Shown here piece by piece: positions 15,590 through 24,404 of a DNA stretch of 47,517 nt. Origin of the DNA: Microvirga sesbaniae (GTDB lineage Bacteria; Pseudomonadota; Alphaproteobacteria; Rhizobiales; Beijerinckiaceae); assembly GCF_025460805.1 (NCBI RefSeq), contig NZ_JAMXFJ010000029.1, forward strand, positions 1 to 47,517, read 5' to 3'. The notes under the pieces are model-generated. The model made no database searches and was not told the DNA's origin. It saw only the letters and a program-made list of their open reading frames with translations. Positions within the stretch are counted from its first letter, which is position 1; the number at the start of each line of letters is the position of its first letter. A program made the translations under genes and the position numbers.

Positions 15590-16432
15590 TCAGGAGGAGA
15601 GAAACAGGGGAACGGGTGCGCTTTTGAGCAGGGATTGGGTGGTGCCGCCGAGCACCATTTCGCGCAGGCGCGAATGGACATAGGCGCCCATGACGATCAT
15701 GTCGGCGCGCGTCAGGCGCGCGTGGTTGCGCAAGGTCTCGGCCACGTCCCCGTCGATCGCCGGCAAGGCGAGGACATCCACCGTGACGCCGTGGCGGGCA
15801 AGATGCGGGGCGATCTCCGCGCCGGGCACCGTGTGCGCCAGGTCCTTTTCGCCCGTGACGCTGACCAGCTCGACCTGCCCGGCGGCCCGCAGGAACGGTA
15901 GGGCGTCGTTGAGGGCCCGCGCCGCCTTGGCGCTGCCGTCCCAGGCCACGACGATCCGGTCTCCCGCGAAGGCTTCGCGACCCTGCGGCACGACGATGAG
16001 AGGCCGGCCGCTGTCCATGAGCACGGCCTCGATGACGCCCCGGTCGACCGCGAGCGCGATCGGTTCGGCATCGAGCACCGTCAGGTCGTGCGACCGGGCG
16101 AGGGCGGTGAAGCTCCTGATGAGGGCCGGATAGGCGAGCTGCGGCGCCTGCGTTGTGCAGGCCAGCCCCGAGGCCGCCGCGGCCCGCCGGGACGCGTCGG
16201 CGACCGTGCGGGCGAGAGCGTCGACCCGGCGGTTCTCGGCCGCCACGAGCCCTTCGGCAAAGGTCCGGACGAAGGTATACGGTACGGTGAGTTTCAGCGA
16301 GGCCGCCTGAACGGTGACGTGGGCGTCTGCGTGCCGCGCAAGCGAGAGCCCGTAGGCCAAGGCGGAGGAACGCTCGTCGGCGTCGCCTTCCTCGGTGATC
16401 CCGATCAGGATGCTGCGAATGTTCTCAAGCAT
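15590..16432 (-). CDS. Universal stress protein with two tandem Usp domains
   Basis: A 280-residue protein made of two Usp folds. The N-terminal domain (1-140) starts with SILIGITEE. The C-terminal domain (about 155-280) has the strand DRIVVAWDGSAKAARAL and ends with MGAYVHSRLREMVLGGTTQSLL, matching the G-x2-G-x9-G-S/T nucleotide-binding loop, so ATP binding is likely in the second domain. Tandem Usp proteins of this sort are common in microaerobic regulons of rhizobia. It is the last gene of the 17726-15590 unit, 19 bases after the dehydrogenase, and its stop is 11 bases from that of the convergent cytochrome gene. Confidence 0.9.
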   Translation of the reverse strand: MLENIRSILIGITEEGDADERSSALAYGLSLARHADAHVTVQAASLKLTVPYTFVRTFAEGLVAAENRRVDALARTVADASRRAAAASGLACTTQAPQLAYPALIRSFTALARSHDLTVLDAEPIALAVDRGVIEAVLMDSGRPLIVVPQGREAFAGDRIVVAWDGSAKAARALNDALPFLRAAGQVELVSVTGEKDLAHTVPGAEIAPHLARHGVTVDVLALPAIDGDVAETLRNHARLTRADMIVMGAYVHSRLREMVLGGTTQSLLKSAPVPLFLSS

Positions 16433-16451
16433 GGTTTCCTCTCTTCCTGCG

Positions 16452-17435
16452 TCAGGGAACCAGGACCGCCGCTCCCTGGAGGCGTCCTGACCGCACATCG
16501 TCCAGGGCCTCGTTGGCGGCCGCCAGCGTATAGGCCACCGTCCGTGTCCTGACCCCGGCCTCCGGAGCGATCGCCAGGAAGTCGACGGCATCCTGACGGG
16601 TCAGGTTGGCGACGGACACGATCTGCCGCTCTTGCCACAGCAGCCGGTAGGGGAACTGCGGGATGTCGCTCATGTGGATGCCGCCGCAGACGACGCGGCC
16701 GCCTTTACGCACGGCCTGCAGGGCCACAGGCACGAGGTTGCCCGCGGGCGCGAAGATGATCGCGGCGTCGAGGCTCTCCGGGGGCATCTCGTCCGAACCG
16801 CCCGCCCAGACGGCGCCGAGCGAGCGGGCGAACTCCTGGGCGGCAGTGTCGCCCGGGCGCGTGAAGGCATGGACGCGCCGTCCCTCCCAGGTGCAGACCT
16901 GGGTGATGATGTGAGCCGCCGCCCCGAAGCCGTAGATGCCGATCCTCTCGCCGGGACCGGCGGCCACCAGCGAACGCCAGCCGATCAGTCCGGCGCAGAG
17001 GAGCGGAGCCTGGGCGACGGGGTCGCCATCCTCGGGCAGGCTGAACGCGTAAGCCGCATCGGCGACCGCCAGGGTGGCGAAGCCCCCGTCGCGCGTGTAG
17101 CCCGTGAACAGCGGCTCGTCGCAGAGATTCTCGTGGCCCGCGAGGCAATAGGGACAGTGTCCGCAGGTGTGCCCGAGCCAGGGAATGCCCACACGCTGGC
17201 CCGGCTCGAGAGACGAGACCCCGGACCCGAGCGCCTCGACCCGTCCGACGATCTCGTGGCCGGGGATCAGGGGCAGCCTGGGACGCGGCAGGTTCCCGTC
17301 GACCACATGGAGGTCGGTCCGGCACACCGCGCAGGCTTCGACCGCCACGCGGATCTCCCCTGGACCGGCTGCGGGCGGCGGCCGGTGCTCCAGGACCAGA
17401 GGCGTTCCTATCTCGTAGAGAACCATGGCCTTCAT
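16452..17435 (-). CDS. Zinc-dependent alcohol dehydrogenase (MDR family)
   Basis: A 327-residue medium-chain dehydrogenase. Catalytic zinc ligands are visible at C38 (CAVCRTDLH) and H60-E61 (PGHEIVG). The structural zinc cysteines are C91, C94, C97 and C105. The coenzyme fold begins at GIYGFGAAAH near residue 167, slightly different from the usual GxGxxG. The sequence resembles the AdhA-like alcohol dehydrogenases that interconvert primary alcohols and aldehydes with NAD(H). It lies between a small gene (9 bases upstream) and the universal stress protein gene, downstream of a perfect FNR/FixK box, which fits fermentation-type redox balancing. Confidence 0.9.
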   Translation of the reverse strand: MKAMVLYEIGTPLVLEHRPPPAAGPGEIRVAVEACAVCRTDLHVVDGNLPRPRLPLIPGHEIVGRVEALGSGVSSLEPGQRVGIPWLGHTCGHCPYCLAGHENLCDEPLFTGYTRDGGFATLAVADAAYAFSLPEDGDPVAQAPLLCAGLIGWRSLVAAGPGERIGIYGFGAAAHIITQVCTWEGRRVHAFTRPGDTAAQEFARSLGAVWAGGSDEMPPESLDAAIIFAPAGNLVPVALQAVRKGGRVVCGGIHMSDIPQFPYRLLWQERQIVSVANLTRQDAVDFLAIAPEAGVRTRTVAYTLAAANEALDDVRSGRLQGAAVLVP

Positions 17436-17444
17436 GGCAGCCCC

Positions 17445-17726
17445 TCAGCGGAACGCCGCGTCCATCCGCGCCCTCAGCGCCTCGATCTCGCGGACGAACG
17501 GCGCGCGCTGCCTGCAATGGCTCAGCCAGAGGTCGGCCATCAGCCGGTCCTTGCGGGCCTCGTCCATCGGTCTGCTCTCGATCACGATCAGATTACTCGC
17601 GTGGGCGACGTCCAGGTCGGCAAGGGACGCGAGCAGCGATCGAAGGCGCGGAAGGAGGTCAGGATCATAGACCTGATCGACAATCGATCCGCTCGGGATT
17701 TGTGAACGCTCATCACCGACGATCAT
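17445..17726 (-). CDS. Conserved hypothetical protein leading the adh-usp unit, 93 aa
   Basis: A 93-residue soluble protein rich in helix-forming residues; MADLWLSHCRQRAPFVREIE is its most protein-like stretch. I recognise no domain. The ATG follows GGAGGGCTCC, a strong ribosome binding site. It is 9 bases upstream of the alcohol dehydrogenase gene and is the first gene after the FNR/FixK box at 17891. Confidence 0.7.
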   Translation of the reverse strand: MIVGDERSQIPSGSIVDQVYDPDLLPRLRSLLASLADLDVAHASNLIVIESRPMDEARKDRLMADLWLSHCRQRAPFVREIEALRARMDAAFR

Positions 17727-17890
17727 GGAGCCCTCCGCCGTTGTCCGGCCCCTCGAAAGCTCGCCCGCCCCCGATCATACGCGAAAGTCGGGCCGGTTGC
17801 AGTTGGAACTCTGCAGCAGCCCGACGCGGGGTTGCGCGATCACACTCGACGGACCTGGGTCAGGTATGGACGGCTTCCTTCCACTCGGCA

Positions 17891-17904
17891 TTGATCCACA
17901 TCAA
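17891..17904. promoter_or_regulatory. FNR/FixK-type binding site upstream of the adh-usp unit
   Basis: TTGAT-CCAC-ATCAA matches the FNR/FixK consensus perfectly. The centre is 171 bases upstream of the ATG at 17726, so the transcript would have a leader of roughly 130 bases if the usual -41.5 position applies. No plus-strand gene follows within 4 kb, so the minus-strand unit is the only sensible target. Confidence 0.75.
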
Positions 17905-18071
17905 GGCGATTGCTGGATCCGCTCACATCGGAGGCGAGCCCTTCCTGCCGTCGAGGGGCCGAGCCGACGAACTCGAGATCGCAGGGCTGAAGAGAAATGG
18001 CGGCGAGCGCATCAGGCGGACCCGGAGGGCTGCGTCAACGACCCGAACGAAGCGATCTGCGAGGAGCGGAG

Positions 18072-18218
18072 CATCGGACCAAAAAAACGGGTCTACCCCT
18101 GGGTCAGACGCTCTCGAGCATAGGACGTGTGATCGAACTCACGCCCGATGCGTCAAGCCATTGTTTCAAAGCATCTTCCCACGCACAACCGGTTCCCAGT
18201 TTTGCGTTCGATGCTCTA
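18072..18218. repeat. Degenerate palindromic elements
   Basis: Several pieces of the GCATCGGAC ... GATGCTCTAG family, including an ACCGGTTCCCAGTTTTGCG core that recurs, with small changes, twice at 37495-37663. The right end abuts the stop codon of the histidine kinase gene at 18216. Confidence 0.7.
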
Positions 18219-20036
18219 GGCGAGGGGAGCATCCACGGTGCAGATGACGCCGGTCGGAGGGAATTCGATCCGGGTGGTGCCTCCAAGGTCTTGAGACAGG
18301 CTCCGCTCGATCAGGCGGGAGCCGAACCCGCGCCGCGACGGCGGCCGAACGGCAGGACCTCCGCGCTCCTCCCATCTGACATGGAGGCGCGGCTCCGACC
18401 CGGTTGCGTGCACGCTCCAGGCGATCCTGATCTCTCCGGCTTCGTTCGACAAGGCCCCGTACTTGACCGCATTGGTGGCGAGCTCCTGCAGAGCCATCGC
18501 CAGCGCCAGCGCCGTGCGGGGCGGAACGCGAACCCGGGAGCCTGCCAGGTGCAAACGGTCTTCGCCACGGCTGGAATAGGGGGCGACGGCTTGCTCGACG
18601 ATATCGTACAGATCCGCCCCCTCCCAGTTCTCCCGGGTGAGAACGTCATGGGCGCGGGACAGGGCAAACAGGCGGGCCTCGAGAGCCTCCTTCGCCTGGT
18701 CCGTACTCTCCGCGTTGCGCAGGGTCTGAGAGGCGACCGATTGAACGGTTGCCAGCGTGTTCTTCACCCGGTGATTCAGCTCGTTGATGAGCAGGCTCTG
18801 GTGCTCTTCCGCGACCCGACGGCCGTGAATGTCGATGGACACCCCGAACCAGCGGACGATCTCACCGGTTCGGAGATCCCGGTAGGGCTCGGCCCGAACG
18901 AGGAACCAGCGATATTCACCCTCTTTCGAGCGGATCCGATGCTCGACCTCGAACACGCCGCCCGTGCGTCTCGCTTCCTCGTAGGCTCGCATCGTCGCGG
19001 CTTCGTCATCCGGATGCACGAAGTCCAGCGCAATCCGGGCCGCGGTCGCCGGCCCGTTGACCGCTCCGGTGTAGAGAAACCATTGCCGATTGAAGAACTC
19101 GGCATTGCCCTGGGCGTCGGTGATCCAGATGATCTGCGGCACCGCATCGGCCATGAGCCGCAGCCGCTCCTCGCTTTCGCGCAGGCGCTCTTCCGCCTCC
19201 ACCTGTTCCGTGATGTCGCCGTAGAACACTGCCAGCCCGTCGCCGACCGGGTAGGCGTGCATCGAGATCCAACTCACCCGCCCATGAGGCCAGACGTAGC
19301 GATGCCTCATGTTGACGGGCTTCCGGGTCGCCATTGCGCGCCGGAACATCTCGCCCAGGGCGGGGTCGGCATCCGGGTGGGCTTCCCAGTGCGTCTTGCC
19401 GATCACCTCGTCGCGCGGGCGGCTCTCCAGGCGCAGCGCCTCGGCGTTCATGTCGATGATCCGGAAATCCTTGTCGAGGAGAGCCAGGCTTTCGCCCATG
19501 CCGTCGAGCACGCCGCGAAGCCGCATTTCGCTGTCCCGAAGGGCCGCCTCCGTCTTCACCCGGTCGCTCGTTTCCACCACGACCGCGAGCACGCCTCCAG
19601 GCCTGCCGCTCTCATCGAGCACGGGGCTGTAGTCGAGGTTCATCCAGACCTGCTCCGGGACACCGTTGCGGTAGAGGGTCAATTCCTGGTCCCGGTAAGA
19701 GAGCGTGCCGCCGGCCATGCCGACCCGCATCACATTGGCGTTGAAGTCCGCCACCTCTGCCCAGCCTTCGAGAACCTTCGAGCCGAGCAGGCGAGGGTGC
19801 CGGCCGGCGGCGAACACCGTGTAGGCGTCATTGTAGATCATGATCCCGTCGGTCCCCCAGAGAAGCACCATCGGGACGGGCGACCGCAGCATCAGCGCGA
19901 CCGTCGTCTTCAGGCTCTGAGGCCAGCCGGGGATCGCCCCGAGGGGGGTCGTCGACCAATCATGGCTGCGGATCAGGGCGCCCGTCTCACCTCCGTCCTG
20001 GAGGAAGTCGAACGGCTGCGGGGGCCTGCTATCCAT
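18216..20036 (-). CDS. HWE-family sensor histidine kinase with PAS domains
   Basis: A 606-residue kinase with no membrane helix, so a cytoplasmic sensor. Three PAS-like regions cover about 40-160, 170-280 (IDMNAEAL, FYGDITEQVEAEERL) and 290-410 (IIWITDAQGNAEFFNRQW, PAC segment RWFGVSIDIHGR). The phosphoacceptor is H422 in NELNHRVKNTLATVQS, and N522 in ALQELATNAVKYGALS is the ATP-binding N box. The WEE tripeptide in RWEERGGP is the HWE-family mark. Such kinases often feed the PhyR-NepR-EcfG stress pathway, and nepR and ecfG lie 10 kb away; the link is an inference. I took the ATG after GGAG at 20036; an in-frame ATG 102 bases upstream is possible. Confidence 0.92.
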   Translation of the reverse strand: MDSRPPQPFDFLQDGGETGALIRSHDWSTTPLGAIPGWPQSLKTTVALMLRSPVPMVLLWGTDGIMIYNDAYTVFAAGRHPRLLGSKVLEGWAEVADFNANVMRVGMAGGTLSYRDQELTLYRNGVPEQVWMNLDYSPVLDESGRPGGVLAVVVETSDRVKTEAALRDSEMRLRGVLDGMGESLALLDKDFRIIDMNAEALRLESRPRDEVIGKTHWEAHPDADPALGEMFRRAMATRKPVNMRHRYVWPHGRVSWISMHAYPVGDGLAVFYGDITEQVEAEERLRESEERLRLMADAVPQIIWITDAQGNAEFFNRQWFLYTGAVNGPATAARIALDFVHPDDEAATMRAYEEARRTGGVFEVEHRIRSKEGEYRWFLVRAEPYRDLRTGEIVRWFGVSIDIHGRRVAEEHQSLLINELNHRVKNTLATVQSVASQTLRNAESTDQAKEALEARLFALSRAHDVLTRENWEGADLYDIVEQAVAPYSSRGEDRLHLAGSRVRVPPRTALALAMALQELATNAVKYGALSNEAGEIRIAWSVHATGSEPRLHVRWEERGGPAVRPPSRRGFGSRLIERSLSQDLGGTTRIEFPPTGVICTVDAPLA

Positions 20037-20348
20037 GATGCGGCTCCGCAATCCCACAAGTCTCGGGCTGCCGGCGTCGTTGCCGAGAGTGATCGGCGCC
20101 TCGGGAGATGCCGGCGCTCCCGGTCGAACGCCAGGCAAGCTTCGTGCCAGGCGCGGCCGATGCCGCGTCGTCCGGCGCGAGACGGATGGGTCGGGTTGAA
20201 GGCGGGAGCATGGGCTTGAGAGACCACTTTCGACGGCGAGGCTTGCGTCCTTTCTAGCGCCCTCTCAGGGGACAGCAACGGTGCGCTGCAGCGTTTTCGG
20301 TGCCGGCGGCGATGCGCCCCGTCGGCCCGCGTCCCCACGCCTGGGCAC
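20037..20348. other. Intergenic region, nothing clear
   Basis: About 310 bases between the histidine kinase start and the stop of the ArsR-type regulator. It must contain the kinase promoter. No recognisable motif or small gene was found. Confidence 0.4.
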
Positions 20349-21338
20349 CTACCCCAAGGCGCCAGGCTGCTCTTTCAGGTGTATGCGCATGACGATATCC
20401 TGATCGTAGTTCCCGAATCCGCGACCGAAAATGTTGATGCCGCCCGGATGCCGGGCCGCATCGTCGATCCCGATTCGAAGGCGAATGCCATGGTGCTTGT
20501 CGAGTTCCAGCTTGTCGAGCGTCACGTTGGATATCTGAACGTCGTTGACCGATGTCCCGCTTCGGCTGATCTGCCAGGTGACCAGCTTGCCGTATTGGGA
20601 GCCTTCCAGCTTCCACCAGTGCGGCGTATAGAGCCCGCGCTTGTCGCCGAAATCACTCGGCGAGATCCAGCTTCCCACCTTCACATTGTTGATCCAGAGA
20701 CTGATATCGGAGGGCCAGTCCAAACTGGTCCCGGGTACCTCCGACGACAGTTCCATGACGAACTCGAGCCTGTCGATCTTGGCGCCGAGGACCTTGCCGT
20801 TGTTGGGAAACTTGTACTCGACGAAACCTCGTCTGAACCAGATCAGCGACGCGTTCATGCGATGAGGGTCGAGGAAGAGGTCGGGAACGTCGAGGACGCC
20901 CAGAACGCTCTCGGTCGAGCAGAGCCCGCAGGGGGCGCTCACATCGCAGCTGGTATAAAGCCCGATGGGCATGGAGACTTCGATGTGGTCCTTGCTCTTG
21001 AGGGGATCCTGATCGTCGAACCGGATGATGATCTCGTCATAACGAATGGAGCAGATTTTCTGCTGGCCCTTGGACGCCTTGATCGTCTCCGTTTCGATCA
21101 GCCCGGCACGCTCGAGAACCTGAACGTGGGTGGCGATCGTCGATTGCGGCAAATCCAGAGCATCGCTGATCTCGTTCACGTTCAGCGGCCCCCGCGCCCG
21201 CAGGAGCTTGAGGATCCGGATCCGTCCCGGCGAGGCGATTCCCCGCAGCGTCTCGGAGCTCTCCTCGGCGACCAAGGTCAGGAATTTTCGTTTGAATGCT
21301 GACATGCGGTCGCTCAGCTCGAGGGTTGTAGACGGCAT
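20349..21338 (-). CDS. ArsR-type transcriptional regulator with large C-terminal ligand-binding region
   Basis: A 329-residue protein. Residues 20-100 form an ArsR/SmtB winged helix: IASPGRIRILKLLRARGPLNV, then EISDALDLPQSTIATHVQVLERAGLIE. The remaining 230 residues are beta rich and include WPSDISLWINNVKVG and GINIFGRGFGNYDQDI, reminiscent of carbohydrate-binding jelly-roll domains, which would suit a sugar effector. A C-x5-C-x2-C cluster near residue 130 (CDVSAPCGLC) may bind a metal. It is divergent from the ABC importer/arabinofuranosidase operon, with a perfect 17-bp palindrome between them, so it most likely represses or activates that operon. The start ATG follows AAGGGACGG. Confidence 0.85.
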   Translation of the reverse strand: MPSTTLELSDRMSAFKRKFLTLVAEESSETLRGIASPGRIRILKLLRARGPLNVNEISDALDLPQSTIATHVQVLERAGLIETETIKASKGQQKICSIRYDEIIIRFDDQDPLKSKDHIEVSMPIGLYTSCDVSAPCGLCSTESVLGVLDVPDLFLDPHRMNASLIWFRRGFVEYKFPNNGKVLGAKIDRLEFVMELSSEVPGTSLDWPSDISLWINNVKVGSWISPSDFGDKRGLYTPHWWKLEGSQYGKLVTWQISRSGTSVNDVQISNVTLDKLELDKHHGIRLRIGIDDAARHPGGINIFGRGFGNYDQDIVMRIHLKEQPGALG

Positions 21339-21364
21339 TCCGTCCCTTCAGTGAGCCTCATATG

Positions 21365-21381
21365 TATCGAAAGTTTCGATA
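21365..21381. promoter_or_regulatory. 17-bp perfect palindrome, candidate operator of the arabinoside operon
   Basis: TATCGAAAGTTTCGATA reads the same on both strands apart from the central base. It lies 27 bases from the regulator's start codon and about 85 bases from that of the ABC substrate-binding protein, in an AT-rich 126-base divergent intergenic region. This is the size and placement expected of a site for a dimeric ArsR-type protein. Confidence 0.75.
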
Positions 21382-21464
21382 TGTATCAATGCTACTGTTG
21401 ACCGATTCCGGAAAGTCAGGGCTAACTAAGAAAAAAGATAATAATCAAACCTGGAGGAGCGCCA

Positions 21465-23357
21465 ATGCGAATTCTGCGCATGCTTACCGTTGCCACTGGT
21501 CTGGCCCTGGCAGCGACCACCGCACTGTCCCAAACCAACGTCCCAGGTGTCCCGCGAAACGAGACGATCATCCTCGAAAATCCCGAGGGGACGATCAAGA
21601 ACCCTGGATGGTTCAACATCTGGACCATCAACGCGGGCGGGCAATACACGGGCCTGCATCAGCTCGCGCTCGACACGCTCTGGTACATCGATCCCGAGCG
21701 AGGGCTCGACGGGGTCTGGGAGAACTCCCTGGCCGCCGAGAAGCCGATCTACAACGCAGATTTCACCGAAATGACGGTCAAGCTGCGCCCCGGAATCTAC
21801 TGGAGCGACGGCGTCGAGTTCACGGCCGACGACCTCATCTACACGGTCGAGACCCAGATCAAGAACCCGGGCATGCGCTGGAGCGCCCTGCTGGGGCTGA
21901 ACGTCGACAGCGTGTCGTCGCCCGAGCCGTGGACGGTCCGGTTCAAGCTGAAGAAGCCGAATTCGCGCTTCCACTCGCTCTTCACGGTCAGGTTCAATGC
22001 GATCTGGATGATGCCGAAGCACGTCTTCGAGAAGGCGGCCGATCCCCAGAAGTTCGATTTCAACCCGCCGGTGTCGCTCGGCGCCTATAAGCTCCACAGC
22101 TTCGACCCGGACGGAAAATGGTATATCTGGCAAAAGCGCGACGACTGGCAGCGCACCACCCTCGGGCGCTACGGCGAGCCCGGGCCGAAATATGCCGCCT
22201 ATATCGATCCGGGCCCACCGGACAAGCGCGTGATCGCTCAGCTCAACCATAACCTGGACGTGGTGCATGACATTGCGCCCGAGGGCATGTTCACGCTGAC
22301 CAAGCAGTCGCCGAGCCTCAAGACCTGGTTCCCGAACTTCCCGTTCGCCCATCCCGATCCGACCCTTCCGTCGGTGATCTTCAACATGCAGAACCCTGCG
22401 TTCCAGAACAGGGACGTGCGATGGGCCCTGGCTCTCCTGATCGACATCAAGGCCGTCTCGATGGCGTCGTATCGCGGCGCCGCGACCCTCTCGCCGATCG
22501 GGATTCCCCCGACGGGAACCCATCCGGACGATTACCACATCCCGCTCCAGGAGTGGCTTGCGTCGTACGAGATCGACACGGGCAAGAGCAAGGTCAAGCC
22601 GTACGATCCGAATATCGGCAACCAGATCGCCGACATGCTGCGTCCCACGATGAAGGAGCAGATCCCGACCGATCCGGCCGAGATCAGGAAGGCGTTCGGT
22701 TACGGCTGGTGGAAGCCTAACCCGCAGGCGGCCACGGAGCTCCTCGAGAAGGCCGGTTACACGAAGCGGGGCAATGCCTGGTACACGCCCGACGGCAAGC
22801 CGTTCTCCATCAAGCTCATGGTCGAGGGCGATTCCCGTCCGATCCTGACCCGCGCCGGAACCATGATCGTGCAGCAGTGGCGTCAGTTCGGCATCGATGC
22901 GAAGACCGAGGTCGCCCAGGGCACCACGATGCTCGACCGGCGCATCGCGGGCGATTTCGAGACGCTGATCTCCTGGAGCGTCGAGACCTACGGCGGCCAT
23001 CCCGACCTGTCGTTCTTCCTCGACAGCTGGCACTCCCAGTTCGTCGCGGCGCCGGGCAAGACGCAGTCTCCGCGCAACTGGCAGCGCTGGAGCAATCCGG
23101 AGCTCGACAAGATCATCGAGCAGGTGCGCACGATTTCCTTCGACGACAAACGAACCGTCGAACTCGGTCGCGACTACGCCAAGCTCATCGTTCGCGAGAT
23201 GCCGATCATCCCGCTGATGGCCTACAACGTGTTCACGGCCATGGATGAGACCTACTGGACGGGATATCCGACGGCGGAGAATCCCTACGCCAACCCCGTG
23301 CCGAACTGGGGCAATTCCCGCTCGATGATGGTGAGGCTGAAGCCCAAGCAGCCCTAG
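21465..23357 (+). CDS. ABC transporter periplasmic substrate-binding protein, peptide/oligosaccharide type (SBP_bac_5)
   Basis: A 630-residue family 5 solute-binding protein. Residues 1-23 are a signal peptide (MRILRMLTVATGLALAATTA, cleaved near LSQ). The domain shows family landmarks such as KLRPGIYWSDGVEFTADDL near 105 and a C-terminal REMPIIPLMAYN. Family members bind peptides, nickel or, in a subset, plant oligosaccharides. Linkage to a GH51 arabinofuranosidase suggests arabino-oligosaccharides or arabinosides here. The ATG follows GGAGGAGC. It is the first gene of a six-gene operon reaching 28815. Confidence 0.92.
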   Translation: MRILRMLTVATGLALAATTALSQTNVPGVPRNETIILENPEGTIKNPGWFNIWTINAGGQYTGLHQLALDTLWYIDPERGLDGVWENSLAAEKPIYNADFTEMTVKLRPGIYWSDGVEFTADDLIYTVETQIKNPGMRWSALLGLNVDSVSSPEPWTVRFKLKKPNSRFHSLFTVRFNAIWMMPKHVFEKAADPQKFDFNPPVSLGAYKLHSFDPDGKWYIWQKRDDWQRTTLGRYGEPGPKYAAYIDPGPPDKRVIAQLNHNLDVVHDIAPEGMFTLTKQSPSLKTWFPNFPFAHPDPTLPSVIFNMQNPAFQNRDVRWALALLIDIKAVSMASYRGAATLSPIGIPPTGTHPDDYHIPLQEWLASYEIDTGKSKVKPYDPNIGNQIADMLRPTMKEQIPTDPAEIRKAFGYGWWKPNPQAATELLEKAGYTKRGNAWYTPDGKPFSIKLMVEGDSRPILTRAGTMIVQQWRQFGIDAKTEVAQGTTMLDRRIAGDFETLISWSVETYGGHPDLSFFLDSWHSQFVAAPGKTQSPRNWQRWSNPELDKIIEQVRTISFDDKRTVELGRDYAKLIVREMPIIPLMAYNVFTAMDETYWTGYPTAENPYANPVPNWGNSRSMMVRLKPKQP

Positions 23358-23399
23358 CGTTCAGACATCTCCTTCATCCAGGCAGACAAGGAGCGGCCC

Positions 23400-24404
23400 G
23401 TGAAGGCTTACCTGGCCTATCTGTCCAAGCGGCTCGTGCAGTTCGCGGTCGTCGTCTTCGTCGGGATCAACATCACCTATCTGGTGACGCACATGACCCC
23501 GATCAATCCGGTCGAGCAGTCGATCTCGGCCGCGACGTCGTACGGAGCGACCAGTCCGGAAGCCATCGAGATGATGCGGCAGTCCCTGCGTCAGCTCTAT
23601 GGTCTCGAGGGCTCGCCCTGGGAGCAGTACGTCAACTTCTGGAAGCGGGTTCTGGTCGGTGATTTCGGGCCCTCCTTGTCGGCCTTTCCAACTCCGGTCT
23701 CGCAGCTCATCCTGCGAGCCCTTCCCTGGACCGTCGGGCTCCTGCTCGTCTCGACGCTCCTGACCTGGTTTCTCGGCAATCTGCTCGGCGGCCTCGCGGG
23801 CTATTATCGCAACAGCCGCATCCTCCGGGCATTCGGCGTCCTCAGCATGGGGCTTCACCCCATCCCGTACTATGTGGTCGCCTTTGTGTTTCTCATCATC
23901 TTCGGCTTCCTCTGGCCTGTCCTGCCGATCAGCGGGGGCGCCACGATGGCGTCGGATCGATCCAACACTCTGGCCTTCGCGCTCGACATCGTCGTTCACT
24001 CGATCCTGCCCGTCCTCTCGCTCATGGCGGTCGGGATCGGGGGGTGGTTCATGGGGATGCGCTCGCTCGTGTCCAACATCGTGACGGAAGACTACGTGGT
24101 CTACGCGGAGCTGGCCGGCGTCAAGCGCGGCAAGATCATGCGGTCCTACGTGATGCGCAACGCGCTCGGTCCCCAGGTCACGGGCCTGGCCTTGCAGTTG
24201 GGCGCGATCTTCAACGGGGCGATTATCACCGAGCAGGTCTTCGGTTATCCGGGCGTCGGATCGCTCCTGATCAGCGCGGTCCATTCCGGCGACTACAGCC
24301 TGGTTCTCGGCATCACCACCATCTCGATCGTGGCCGTCTCCGCGGCCGTTCTGCTGATCGATCTCCTCTATCCCTTGATCGACCCTCGCGTGGAGGCACG
24401 CTGA
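23400..24404 (+). CDS. ABC transporter permease, DppB/OppB type
   Basis: A 334-residue inner-membrane permease with about six helices. The first is at 13-33, after which comes the periplasmic loop with the family LYGLEGSPWEQYVNFW segment. The EAA-type loop that contacts the ATPase is visible as YAELAGVKRGKIMRSYVMRNA near 235-255. The start is GTG at 23400-23402 behind AAGGAGCGG. The stop overlaps the next start by one base (TGATG), so translation is coupled. Confidence 0.92.
   Translation: MKAYLAYLSKRLVQFAVVVFVGINITYLVTHMTPINPVEQSISAATSYGATSPEAIEMMRQSLRQLYGLEGSPWEQYVNFWKRVLVGDFGPSLSAFPTPVSQLILRALPWTVGLLLVSTLLTWFLGNLLGGLAGYYRNSRILRAFGVLSMGLHPIPYYVVAFVFLIIFGFLWPVLPISGGATMASDRSNTLAFALDIVVHSILPVLSLMAVGIGGWFMGMRSLVSNIVTEDYVVYAELAGVKRGKIMRSYVMRNALGPQVTGLALQLGAIFNGAIITEQVFGYPGVGSLLISAVHSGDYSLVLGITTISIVAVSAAVLLIDLLYPLIDPRVEAR

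Noticed and set aside
17997..20219. 740-codon plus-strand frame antisense to the histidine kinase
   Set aside because: Shadow frame over a gene with intact PAS, H-box and N-box motifs; the frame's sequence is Arg/His/Pro/Gly rich and featureless.
21426..23033. 535-codon minus-strand frame antisense to the ABC substrate-binding protein
   Set aside because: Shadow frame; the plus-strand gene has a signal peptide, family motifs and a strong ribosome binding site.
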